A stretch of DNA of 24,449 bases from Basidiobolus meristosporus CBS 931.73 (taxonomy: Eukaryota; Basidiobolomycota; Basidiobolomycetes; Basidiobolales; Basidiobolaceae): NCBI GenBank assembly GCA_002104905.1, contig MCFE01000948.1, forward strand, positions 1 to 24,449, in the 5' to 3' direction. Below the pieces are notes generated by a model that had not been told where the DNA came from, ran no database searches, and saw only the letters and a list, made by a program, of their open reading frames with translations. Shown here piece after piece: positions 9,580-19,210 of the stretch; the stretch's first letter is position 1, and each line of letters opens with the position of its first letter. A program made the position numbers and the translations under genes.

Positions 9580-11285
9580 TTAGAGATGAGTTACAAATTG
9601 GTACAGGGACCATAGTGATAGATTTGGGATACTTATACACTGGTATATTGGCATCTACCCGGTCCTATATGTGATATAACTGAAAACATATGTGATTATG
9701 GAATTTTCCATATATTATGCATGATGCATCTTAGACTGCTTTGACACAGATCATGTTGCATCAATTGCATATTTCCCATTTGCTTATATACTTTTGAGTA
9801 AATCATCAGTAAAAGCACCAAGGCATTGTTTGAGGATGATTCTTGCAACATAATGATGGTGTACATTGCAATTGATAGAGATCTAATCACAATGCATGGA
9901 TGATCAGATAAATTAAGCTGATTGTGCCAAGCCAATATAAATCACATGCCAACAACCACCTACCAGTCTTAATATGCCGACTTATCAGAGTGGTCTTTTC
10001 TTATCAATCCCATCACTATCACAGAAGTTCCTTTTGATGTGTTAGAGTAGATAAAACTAAGTACTATGGATCTTCTACATCAATCTACTCAAGGAGATCC
10101 CTTGTTAAGCTTTTTGGCTATTGCTAGAACTATTGCCCTACAAGGTGTTGTTCCACCATCCATGGCAACAAAAGTCCTATAAGCTTTCATTCCCAGCAGA
10201 CAGCAATGGAGAACCACCTTGCAGCATATATGAATGACTTAGTACAAGATTCAAGTACAGCATTTTGTGTTGTAATTATTGAGTTGTCACCTAAATGTTA
10301 ATGCTAACTTAGTCACATAGATCTTATACTGTGATTAGCATTCTGTCCTGACCAGATATCTTGTTGGGACTTACTTAGAACATATGACCAAATTGTCAGG
10401 TACCCAGATTATTATTTTTCTTAAAGTTGTCCAAATGACCCCAAGCTTTGCACACCTACTCTTGGGACCTTCCTTAACAGACTCTACACATTTGTTTTCT
10501 CTACTCTATCAAAAGTGTAAATACCATACTTTTGATCAATAAATCTACAAGTGAATAACATGTAAATCCTTTAGTTCTCCACATCACTTCCAATACTCCT
10601 CAGAATATTGCAATATTATGAAGCTCCACTGGACTTCCATATCCCAGAGTGCTCAGCAACTGGTTCCATACCAGGAGTATTTTGGATACCTTCCCAGTTG
10701 GGATTGACAGACCTTCTAAAAGGCAAAGGCCCTTTTATTGTGGCAAATACCATGCATATGGTGTGAAGTTTCAAGCGCTATCTGACATTGATGGTAACAT
10801 TGAATGTTTTAGTGGGCCATTTGCTGGAAGTATGCATGACAATGCACTCTGGGTAAAGAATCATCCAGAATGCAGTAGAAGGGAGAGATATTTGGCAAAC
10901 TAAGCTTATGTTGGAGAGGATTGTTAGAGATTAGGATGTATTACAGCTCTTAGGAAGCCAAGGAATGGAGAGCTTAGCAGGAAGCAGAAGCTCTACAATG
11001 AGATATTTAATCATATCAAAGTAAAAGTAGAGCATACATTTGGATATCTACAGAGATTTAGCATATTAGCTGTCAGGAAAGTCATATACAAGAGAAAACT
11101 GCAGAATAGGTATAGTTAAGATACTTATTAATGCATAGTATATTCAAATAGGAATACATTCACTGAGAGAAAAGTGTCTGGAGCATTACAAAGAGTACAC
11201 AATGCAAGAAAAGCATTGTTCTGAGCAGCATAAGTAAGATTGAGTAAAAACAACAGTAACTGTATTCAATACTGGAAGCAATGCA
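9580..11285 (+). pseudogene. PIF/Harbinger-like DDE transposase relic, left copy
   Basis: Decayed DDE_Tnp_4-type transposase. After the Copia LTR insertion the frame reads NWFHTRSILDTFPVGIDRPS with the first catalytic Asp codon at 10685. It continues KFQALSDIDGNI and GPFAGSMHDNAL with the second Asp at 10838-10840. Downstream, KVKVEHTFGYLQRFSIL carries the Glu at 11030-11032. All three catalytic residues are therefore still visible. Stops at about 10902 and 10925 break the frame, and the LTR at 10268-10615 splits it. The 5' part (9580-10267) aligns with the right copy but is more damaged. The partner ORF lies divergently upstream. Confidence 0.75.
10268..10615 (+). mobile_element. Solo Copia LTR inside the transposase relic
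   Basis: A 348-bp segment starts TGTTGTAATTATTG. It aligns end to end with the LTR at 18852-19199 and has the same length. Flanks TTTTG and TTATG are a 5-bp target duplication with one change. The surrounding transposase sequence continues on both sides when compared with 14130-15490, which fixes the insertion site. No internal Copia sequence is present, so LTR-LTR recombination is the likely origin. The last bases have drifted from TACAACA to GCAATA. Confidence 0.85.
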
Positions 11286-11609
11286 TTCTGCTTTTCAGTA
11301 ATATCCCTATACCAATGATAAAGTTGTACATGAAGCATTTCAAGCTAAATGATCCCTTAGATATAGCAGAGAAACTTGGAAAAATTAGCAAGATATTTCA
11401 GAGTATCTACTGCCCAAAGTCCTTCTTGTAGGCTCCAATCCCCTATGAAAAATACTGTGATGATCCTGACAAAAGGCCATCACGGATTCTAAGTCCCAAT
11501 AATGCTCATGAGCCAATCATAATCTTCACTGGTACTCTATTGACTATTCCTTTCAAGTATAATAGCTTTCCTGAGTTTGAGGTTATTTGAGATAAGTATT
11601 CTTCTGTCA
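11286..11609 (+). other. Unassigned repeat fragment
   Basis: No counterpart elsewhere in the window. A plus frame interrupted by single stops reads DPLDIAEKLGKISKIF, then PYEKYCDDPDKRPSRI and HEPIIIFTGTLLTIPF, which looks like a decayed protein and not random sequence. I do not recognise the family. It lies between the truncated left Harbinger-like copy and the gag-like relic. Confidence 0.3.
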
Positions 11610-12340
11610 TATAGAAGGTAAGTTCATGGTCTTCATGAAGTTCATCCTCCATGTTACTATGCTCAAGGGCTTACATGTGGTTGAAGGTTCTTGCTTACTA
11701 GTGTCCATTTCTTCTCTGAGAGTTGTACTATGAAATATGTCCTTGCTGGTGGCAATTAATGAAAAGTCCTTTCTTTTTACATTCTTCTGAGGTGGAATTC
11801 TTTGTATAGTGTCTACTTCCCTTTGCACTGCTTCTGATTTCTTCTTTCAAAGTGATTATAGCCTCTGTGATAAGTCACATTGCTGAATCATAGTCAATAG
11901 ACCCATGATGGCTTCTTCAATGGTTTGAGGCCTTCAATATTCAACTTCCTTGCAAGTTTATTCTTTCAACCCATCATCAAAGTATTCATCCTGATAAGGT
12001 AGCTGACCTGATCTGTTGTGATGCTGCTGCATAATGCTGCTTGCTCTGTGGAGCAATTCCTTCAGCCTTAAAAGCTTCTTCTATCTACAAGAGCCAAGTT
12101 CCCAGGACTCATTGACTCTATCATGATACTAGTTGACCTTCATGCTAAAGTTACACTTGACAGGTTTTGCAGGTTCTAGGACTCGGCAGTAATTCCTTGT
12201 GGCAGCTAACTAAGGATCTGGAGTAAATGCTGCTGTTGGGCCAGGATTTGCTGCATAGTGTTCTTCCATTCTTGCATCTCTACATCTTGAATGAGGTTTC
12301 TTCTTTCTTCAGGGGAGATATTTCTGGTTATGGCTGCCAT
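11610..12340 (-). pseudogene. Gag-like relic behind a Gypsy-type LTR
   Basis: On the minus strand an ATG at 12340 lies 4 nt from the LTR end and opens MAAITRNISPEERRNLIQ followed by a Gln-rich stretch. After a stop and frame changes it runs into QREVDTIQRIPPQKN (about 11820) and further charged residues. A charged, Gln-rich N-terminus directly after an LTR suggests gag of an LTR retrotransposon. There is no CCHC knuckle and no pol. The very short distance between LTR and ATG suggests loss of the leader or a deletion. The family is inferred only. Confidence 0.4.
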
Positions 12341-12344
12341 CTAT

Positions 12345-12678
12345 GTTACAAGTCTTGATACAAGAGTTGTAGAGGAATAGGAAGTTTAGCTAGTACTGTA
12401 CTTACTTAAGCTTAAACCAATGTTTATTGAGGTTCCAGTAGCTCCTGACATACATTCTGCCCGACCAATTGATGACTGATTTTATTTCCTGAAGTAGGTA
12501 GTGGCAGATGACTCATTTAATTACTTCATCATCCCTCAATTGGATCCTGCTTGCTTTCTGATAAGTATCTACCAATTCACCTTCTAATCAATACTACTGA
12601 CTTGATAAACATCACTTACTTACTAATAGGCTAATCATAAAACCAATCGATTTAACTAAAAACTCATGTGATATAACA
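12345..12678 (-). mobile_element. Gypsy-type LTR (334 bp)
   Basis: On the minus strand it starts TGTTATATCACATGAG and ends CAAGACTTGTAACA, so the ends are TGTTA/TAACA. A poly(A)-like TCAATAAACATT lies about 80 bp from the 3' end. It abuts the Plavaka relic on the outside (flank ATTCA) and a gag-like frame on the inside. It is unlike the 348-bp Copia LTRs in this window, so it marks a second LTR family. Confidence 0.65.
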
Positions 12679-12683
12679 ATTCA

Positions 12684-14110
12684 AGTGGTAGATCATAACA
12701 TGTTTGATGAGAATCCATCAAGTGCCAAGCAAAGGCACAGGCATTCATACCTTCAAAGTAGACCTTGCTTCCTAGCTGTTTGTAACCTTTGTTATCAAAT
12801 ATATTGGAAATGTTTGCACTTGATTGATGCTAAGTGTGGTATTGTATAGTTTCACAATATTTGTTAGACTATATGAGCTTCTTTAGATGGGGTATTATTG
12901 GAATATAACTGGGATGTGAGGGATGTTTTCCGGCTATGGTGGTGGTTTCCTTACCAGTTGAACTTGTTGCAATGGTGGCATTTTCTGATGTGAATGCCAT
13001 GGAGCTATTAATACAGGCTAGTATCAGGATGGTCTCTAGGTCATATTCTGCCAGCTGCATAACAGTTGTCCATTAGGGCCATGTACATAGTCCCTTTGAA
13101 AAATCTCAAGCTTGTAACTTATTGGGCTTTCAGCTAGTATTCTGCTTGTATTCTATTGGTATTTTGCTGGTATTCAGCTGTTGTTTTTGGCTCAAAATTT
13201 CAAATGCAATCTTTGAGGGAGGTAATCAGCAGCTAATTACCAAACTTGGTATGGATGCTAGTTGGCCTAGTCTCCTCTGGAGACTTTGTATGCTTGCCTG
13301 CCCATCAGCTAATAACAGAGATATTAAGAGTTGACAATTTTGAGAAACTTTAAATTTGGCTGATATTATATTGATATTTTGCTAGCCTTGCCTTGATTTT
13401 TCTCTTAGGGAGTAAGATGCATCCCAAAAGATTTTTGCAAGCAGTTGTAGTATCTCTTCAAGGCCCCCATTACCAATATTAATGGAAGCACACCACTTTT
13501 CTAGCCACAACATCACATTACTCACAAACAGATGGATTACTGAGCTCACTTGGCTCTATAAAGTGTCCTTGGCACTTTTTTCTACAGGTGTTGGCTCATT
13601 GCATCTTGCAATTTTGTTGGGCTCAGGCAAGGTACTGTTGTTAGAGGAGATAGGCTCACAATATATTAGTGTGTCTTCTTCTTCAGAGCTATTGCTCTAT
13701 CTGCCATATTCAGAAGGCTGAGGTGAGCACAAAGGCACTACAGACTCACCTGACTTAGTTTGCACAAGGTGACAGGTACAGCTAGGTGCTGTTATATAGG
13801 TGTCAAGTGGCTGGCAGGATGTAATTGGTACAGAAGTACCTGATCAATTGTCAGATATGACTTGTGTGGCAAGACACTGGCTGTGATCCTTGTAATACTT
13901 CCTATGCTGTCTGTGCACTTCATGGCTGAAAGGCTTTCTACAATAGCCACATGGTCTTCTTTCTTCTCTTACAGTGTTGAACCAAAGTAGTCTTCACCAT
14001 GGGGTAAACAGATTGTTACTCAACAACATAATAGACTTGTTCTGTAGGATAGTGCCACATAGTGCAAGCTTGCTCATAGTACTGGATCAATCTAGCACTC
14101 TAAGGCATTG
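12684..14110 (-). pseudogene. Plavaka-like transposase relic, copy 2 (5' half)
   Basis: Minus-strand homologue of 220-1095. Matching blocks include TCACATCAGAAAATGCCACC (12981-13000), AATACCCCATCTAAAGAA (about 12885) and TTACAAGGATCACAGCCAGT (about 13895). The 5' part encodes RRPCGYCRKPFSHE plus further His residues, a probable zinc-binding N-terminus. Relative to copy 1 it has extra sequence at about 13085-13570, which includes a MITE. The 3' transposase core seen in copy 1 is absent because a Gypsy-type LTR begins at the breakpoint. All frames contain stops. Confidence 0.6.
13092..13410. mobile_element. 319-bp MITE, copy 2
   Basis: Starts CCCTTTGAAAAATC and ends GATTTTTCTCTTAGGG. AGT is directly repeated on both sides (13089-13091 and 13411-13413). 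Same length as copy 1 at 9110-9428 and in opposite orientation. It sits in the Plavaka relic and has no coding capacity. The right-hand TIR has slightly drifted. Confidence 0.75.
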
Positions 14111-14129
14111 TCTGTCACTAAAATTTCTA

Positions 14130-15527
14130 TCCCAATGCCAGTGGTAGGATATAGTTACTGGTAACTATACTCAATCCTGCTTATATTGCTCATAATAGTG
14201 CTTTCCTTGCTATATCTACTCTTCATAATGCTCCAGACACATTTCTCTGAGTGGATGTCTTCTTGTATGAATATACTGTGCATCAATAAGTACATTAACT
14301 ATTTTACCTATTCTGCTGCTTTCTCTCATATACAACTTTCCTCTGTATTTACCAGCCAATATGCTGAATCTCTTCAGATATCCAAATGTTTGCTCTACCT
14401 TCACTCTGAAATGATTAAATATTTCATTGTAGAGCTTCTGCTTCCTTCTGTGCACACCATTTCTTGGCTTCCTATATGCTGTACTACATCCTAACCTCTG
14501 ACAATCCTCTCCTATATGAGCTAAGTCTGCCATAGATCTCTCCGCTTTACTGAATTCTGGATGATTCTCCACCTAGAGTGCTTTGTTTTGCCTACTTCCA
14601 GCAAATGGCCCTCAGAACAAGATGATGTTACCCACAATGTCAGACAGTGCTTGAAACTTCACATAGTGTGCCTTGTATTTGCCAGAATCAATGTGCATTT
14701 GCCCTCTGGAAGGTCTGTTAATCCTGAATGGGAAGGTATCCAAGATACTCCTTACATGGAACCAGTTGCTGAACACTATAGGATGTGGAAGTCTATTGGA
14801 GTGTCTGAGCCAAGTATTCCCAGCTTGCACTAAGTCATTCATTCCTTCTGCAAGGTGGTTCTCCATTGCTGTCAGCTGGAAATGAAGGCTTCCAGTACTT
14901 TTGTTGCCATGGATGGTGGGATGAAGCTTTGTGGGGCTATAACTTCTGTAATAGCAGAAATGCTCAACAAGGGATCCCCTTGAATAGATAGGGGTATATG
15001 GTCCACAGTACTTGGTATAGATCTCCTCTGGTGTGTCAAAAGGAGATCCAGTGGTGGTGATGGGACTGATGAGAAAAGACCATTCAGATGAGTAAGTCAT
15101 ATTAAAATTAACAGGTGCTTGGGCTGAGGTGAATTGAATTAATTTGGGGCAATCAGCTTTATTTATCTGATTTCCATTCATTATCATTAAATCTCCATCA
15201 ATTGCCATATATCCCTTCATTAGGTTGCAAAAATCATCCTCAAACAATGACTTGGCATTTTCATTGATGCTTTACTCACAAGTTTATAATCAAATTGAAA
15301 ATCTGCAATTGATGTGATCCAACCTGTGTCAATGGAATCCAAGATGCATCATGCATTATATATGGAAAACTCAGCACTCACATTAGTTTTCATATTCATT
15401 TCATATAAGACCAGGTAGATGACAATACACTACTGTATAAGCATCCAAATCCATTATTATGGTCCCTATACCAGGTCTCAGCTCTTGTTTAGTACAACCC
15501 AGACAAAACACATCCCTAGCCCACAAG
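14130..15527 (-). pseudogene. PIF/Harbinger-like DDE transposase relic, right copy
   Basis: The better preserved transposase copy. An open stretch of about 210 codons (15247-14612) reads through SFLISPITTTGSPFDTP, NWFHVRSILDTFPFRINRPS (first Asp codon 14738-14740) and KFQALSDIVGNI. A stop follows, then GPFAGSRQNKAL, where the second catalytic Asp has become Asn (codon 14585-14587). The last block has KVEQTFGYLKRFSIL with the Glu at 14393-14395. At least two stops and the Asp loss make it inactive. The in-frame upstream sequence has a stop near 15280, and no good ATG start is visible. The partner ORF is divergent across the 15533-16558 insert. Confidence 0.78.
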
Positions 15528-15532
15528 CACAG

Positions 15533-16558
15533 TGTAGTGGGGTCACAGTGACACCGACTGACAGATGTGCTCATTGCCATATTTTTTACTTCCCTATTTT
15601 TCTGCTACACATATTTTAGCTTTATCCCATTTGTCTTACCTGTTCAGTACTATCCCATAAGCCAGTTGACTATCACACCCGCTTACCTTATTGCATAAGT
15701 TATCCCTTACTTTATGTAAGATCACTAGCTGTAAGTGCTTCTATATTAGGCAGAGACCCATGCCAGTACCTGTGACACATGATCAACCTGTGTGACCATC
15801 TCTACCATTTCTATACCATACATGGTATCCCTATGTTACACAGGGTTCAGAGTGCTGATTCCTGATTGGTTCAATATGCTGTGCCTCTTAGAGCCTTCCT
15901 GCACCTACTTAGAATACTCTTAGCTTACTCAGATGTCATTGAGATTTCCATTGACCTCCAGGACCTTCTGGAACACCATGATTAGTAATCTCTTAGCCAG
16001 TGAGGAAAGCATATAAGGGAGGCAACCCCTCAACAATAAATCATCATCCCTTTTATCAATATACCAGCTTGTTGATTAGTGTCATCACTGCTACCTGCGG
16101 CTACCTGAACTTCCAACCCTAGACCACAGGACACTCCCAGGAAACCATGCAGACAGCCAACTAGCCTTGGAAGCACTACTTGTGAGGAATACTCAGAGTA
16201 GGTATCTTTTATTATATATGATTCTTTCCCAAGTATGTTCTTGTACAGGGAAAGATACTTTTCAGTCTTTGTAACTATTGACCACAGCTGCATACTTATC
16301 TAGTCTTTGCTGGTAGAGTTTACAGCTGTTTTGACTTTGGAAGCTTTAGTACATTGTCATCTCAAGGGATGCTGAACCCAGCACATACTTTTGTTAAGAT
16401 GCCAACTAAGTTGGGGATTGTAGCTCAATAGTTTTCCCTTGACAAGCTTGTGGTTTTATTTCCCACCACATTAGATTAGAGACAGAACCCAAGTGTTCCT
16501 AGCAAGCTTTTGCCAGAGGTTATTGCACCCAGTGAACACCCTTGGATTTATACACCAC
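15533..16558 (+). mobile_element. LTR-like insertion (about 1 kb)
   Basis: The left Harbinger-like copy lacks this segment; its sequence passes directly from the left flank to the right flank. CACAGTG is present at both junctions (15528-15534 and 16559-16565), consistent with a 5-bp duplication CACAG. The insert starts TGTAGTGGGGTCACAG. A TATA-like ATATAAGG at 16011 is followed by AATAAA at 16035, an arrangement typical of LTR promoter and poly(A) signal. The last 500 bp do not look like an ordinary U5, and the insert does not end in CA. It may be an LTR plus a remnant of internal sequence, or a long diverged LTR. Confidence 0.5.
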
Positions 16559-16563
16559 CACAG

Positions 16564-17977
16564 TGGTCTGAACCTGAGAAGTCAATGTGGGATCTATTTG
16601 AGTTCTTACCAAATGATTTTGGTATGGCCCAAGTGCCTATGTTGAGCCTTCATACATATATTTGGGCACTATGCCTTGATCTAGCTGAGCTAGATACCTC
16701 AGAGAGTCAACAGGCATGGAAGAGCCTCAGTGGAAAGCCGTGGCATGGGTATTACAACAAGATGCCAGTGGATGTGTGTAAGAAGATATAAAAAGACAAA
16801 TATTGAAATCAAGAATGAGCTGAGAGTGGGGGATTTGATGAGGAAGCCATGTGGGAACAACTTTGCACACAATTTGCCAAGCACAGGCCAGACGCATTGG
16901 TTTGTGCCTCTACTATGGGAACCAAGGAGATTTTAAATGGGTTTTTGCCTCAAGTGACTAATGTATAATGTGATATATCAGTAGAGCTAAGTGGCTTCCA
17001 AGAGCAATATACATAGGACTCTTCCAGGCAACAGTTCCAGAGTGTCAAACATACTGTAAGTGATTACCTTGAGGAATCAGAAGGTGACCTTCAAGAGGGG
17101 GAATACAGACTGCAAGCAACAGCATCTTGATCATGCCAGCATACCTTGCTGGATTCCTTACCATCCCTTGCAACTTCAGTGTGCCGGTATATGTTAGTCC
17201 AGACTACACCAGCACCCTTCTCAAGAGCACACCACATTGAGTCAACACATGTCAGGTCAATAAATGCGCTTCAGAGAAAAACTCCCAGAGCTTGCCAAAC
17301 TGCTAATTTAAACACAAGTCCATTGGAGCAAACCAAGTTGCATTAACAAGCAGCATCATATCAAACTCAGCTAAGGGCCATGCCTGCATGTGCTATTACA
17401 CCTGACCATCAGCAAGTTTCTTCTGGTGAACTGACTGATGATGACCCACATGAAGTGCCTCCACCACCAGAGCTTTTGGTAAGCAAAAAATGCATCAGCA
17501 CATAGCACTACAGGGCAGCTCAGTTACATTATCTGGAGCAATTAAGCATGGCCAAACCGCAGCATTGCACTTGTCAACTAGGAGACAAAATACTGACTAT
17601 AAATACAGAGGTAGCCAACATGATAGTCAGCCTGGAAGTAGTTTAGGTGTGCAAAGTGAATCCCTACCAAATACTTCAGTAGTAATCCCTGTTAGAAAAA
17701 ACCTAGGAGAAGATGATGTGATTGCATTGAATCATTATTATTTGTCATGATCTACGCAATGTATTTTATTTTGCAATACAAATTGAGCCATTGCAAATCA
17801 GTGATCACTAAATTTTTGATACAATCTATATCAGGATCATCTCACATTTGAGCCAGAACCCCTTTAAGTAAACAACCTGCATATATATACATCATCTGTT
17901 ACACCAGTGCAGCCATTTAATCCGTCTTGCACCTATTCAGTTGGTTACATGATAGCTATGACACCTTGTCCAATCTC
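16564..17977 (+). pseudogene. Partner ORF of the Harbinger-like element, right relic
   Basis: The frame entering from the insert reads MWDLFEFLPNDFGMAQVP, then the MPVDVCKKI block. It stops at 16789 and resumes in another frame as NIEIKNELRV. Further open pieces lie at 17146-17346 (AHHIESTHVRSINALQRK) and 17490-17750 (TAALHLSTRRQNTDY). The left copy at 8164-9575 aligns with most of this, which shows that it was a conserved part of the element. I recognise no domain. The region is longer than a typical Myb-like Harbinger ORF1, so a different accessory protein, or two exons or genes, is possible. Confidence 0.5.
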
Positions 17978-18851
17978 TAAGATCAGGGATTTACTTGCTC
18001 AATGGGCAAAATAAGATATTTAATGGCAAATCAGGTAGCTTGTGTTTTGGTCAAAGAGCCAATTGGGGGCTGACAGCTTCAGGATACTTTCAGACCAGTC
18101 AACCATGGAGATATCATCCAATTGGAGTGATGGTAACCAAAATGGTAAGTATCAGTGTAGCTTATATTATGATACACATTTATTTCCATTTACATTCAAG
18201 AAACATACCCAAATACTGTATTTTACCTACCATAATAGCAATATCCACTTGTGCACATGATGCAAACGTAACCAGTTGGCACAATCATCTGTGCCAACCT
18301 CATTGTGTCAGATTGTGCTATAATGTGTGAGAACATCCCACATGGTGAAAATTGTCCAAGAGCAATTCTGCCTACTGGTAGCTATAGTATTGTGCCTGAT
18401 TGTTCTTAGAGGCTGCAGGTTGTGCCGCTTACCCTGGCACAGTACAATGGAACAAGTCTAATGCTTTTTTATAACTTTTTTGTCAATACCAATGCAATGT
18501 TAGGACAATCTTGTATTTGCAACATTGCACCTAATAAGCCATTATATTAAAAGTTTCTATTTTACCAGATTTTTAGGTGCTCCAAGTGTCTCCAAAGGCA
18601 TATATTTGTCTTTTGCACTACCCCAAAAAGCTCTTTGATGGCAGGTCAGAGGAGTAATTGCTGATAGTAGGTGCAGCAAGCAGTAGCTAATCAATAAAGG
18701 GAAAATGTTACTAATAGAAGGAATGATTTAACAACAAGGGATTGAGTTGCCTTAAATGCTTTTTCTGATTGCTAAGTAATAAGTAATGGCAAGGTTGTAG
18801 AAAATTCCAGACATCAGTGGAAATCTTGATGAGATCACCATGAGTTAAAAA
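17978..18851. other. CpG-poor sequence between the Harbinger-like element and the Copia LTR
   Basis: No gene recognised. The only notable frame is 17995-18330 (111 codons, no motif). It contains a strong small hairpin at 18275-18298. It may be further unrecognised repeat sequence. AAAAA directly before the LTR could be half of a target duplication, but the partner end is not in view. Confidence 0.4.
18275..18298. repeat. Perfect 9-bp hairpin
   Basis: GTTGGCACA and TGTGCCAAC are separated by a 6-nt loop. Both arms match perfectly. There is no T-run and no adjacent gene, so it is not a terminator. It could be part of a terminal or subterminal repeat. Confidence 0.6.
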
Positions 18852-19199
18852 TGTTGTAAGAGTCATGGAGATATTCGAAGTGATTGGGAGAACAAGTAGA
18901 TTATGTGGTTTTCACTTAATGATTTATTGAATGTGAAGTAGTATTTATACTTTTACCTGGTCTTGGCATTACAAACACGTAGAATAGGTTAAGGAAGGTC
19001 CCAAGAACATGTGTGCAAAGTTTGGGGCTGTTTGGACAACTTTGAGAATTTTCATGTTCTGGGTACCTGGTATTTTGGTGAAAATATTCTAAGTAAATCC
19101 CGACAAGGAATTTGGTCAGTATTCTCTAGGATTTGAAGGTGATGATCTAAGTGACTAAGTTAGGTGAATATTTAGGTGGAAATACAAATTTTTACAACA
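18852..19199 (-). mobile_element. Copia 3' LTR of the left head-to-head copy
   Basis: A 348-bp LTR with ends TGTTGTAA/TTACAACA. On the coding (minus) strand it starts immediately after the polypurine tract GAGTGGGAG and 12 nt after the pol stop. Internal TATA-like and CAATAAA signals correspond to those in the older copies at 6906 and 10268. It retains a few CpG, unlike those copies, and is therefore younger. Confidence 0.9.
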
Positions 19200-19208
19200 C
19201 TCCCACTC
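19200..19208 (-). promoter_or_regulatory. Polypurine tract, left Copia copy
   Basis: GAGTGGGAG on the minus strand sits directly before the LTR start TGTTGTAA. This is where plus-strand DNA synthesis is primed in LTR retrotransposons. It is identical in the right copy. Confidence 0.7.
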
Positions 19209-19210
19209 AG

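Larger units (their letters stand above)
8164..11285 (+). mobile_element. Two-gene Harbinger-like element, left copy
   Basis: This block is the imperfect reverse complement of 14130-17977. The order is partner ORF on minus, short divergent gap near 9580, and transposase on plus. Relative to the right copy it carries a MITE (9110-9428) and a Copia LTR (10268-10615) and has lost about 380 bp (right copy about 17430-17810). The outer left edge begins TGGACAAGGTGTCATAGC. I could not find the matching inverted terminal repeat at the other end, so the element may be truncated there. Confidence 0.65.
14130..17977 (-). mobile_element. Two-gene Harbinger-like element, right copy
   Basis: Inverted partner of 8164-11285, oriented by its transposase (minus strand). 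It retains about 380 bp of the partner gene that the left copy lost. It is interrupted by a 1-kb LTR-like insert at 15533-16558 placed in the divergent gap between the two genes. The outer right edge ends GCTATGACACCTTGTCCA. Divergence from the left copy is substantial, with many substitutions and gaps, so the duplication is old. Confidence 0.65.

Noticed and set aside
18275-18298. Intrinsic terminator
   Set aside because: There is no U-tract and no upstream gene, and the genome context is eukaryotic.
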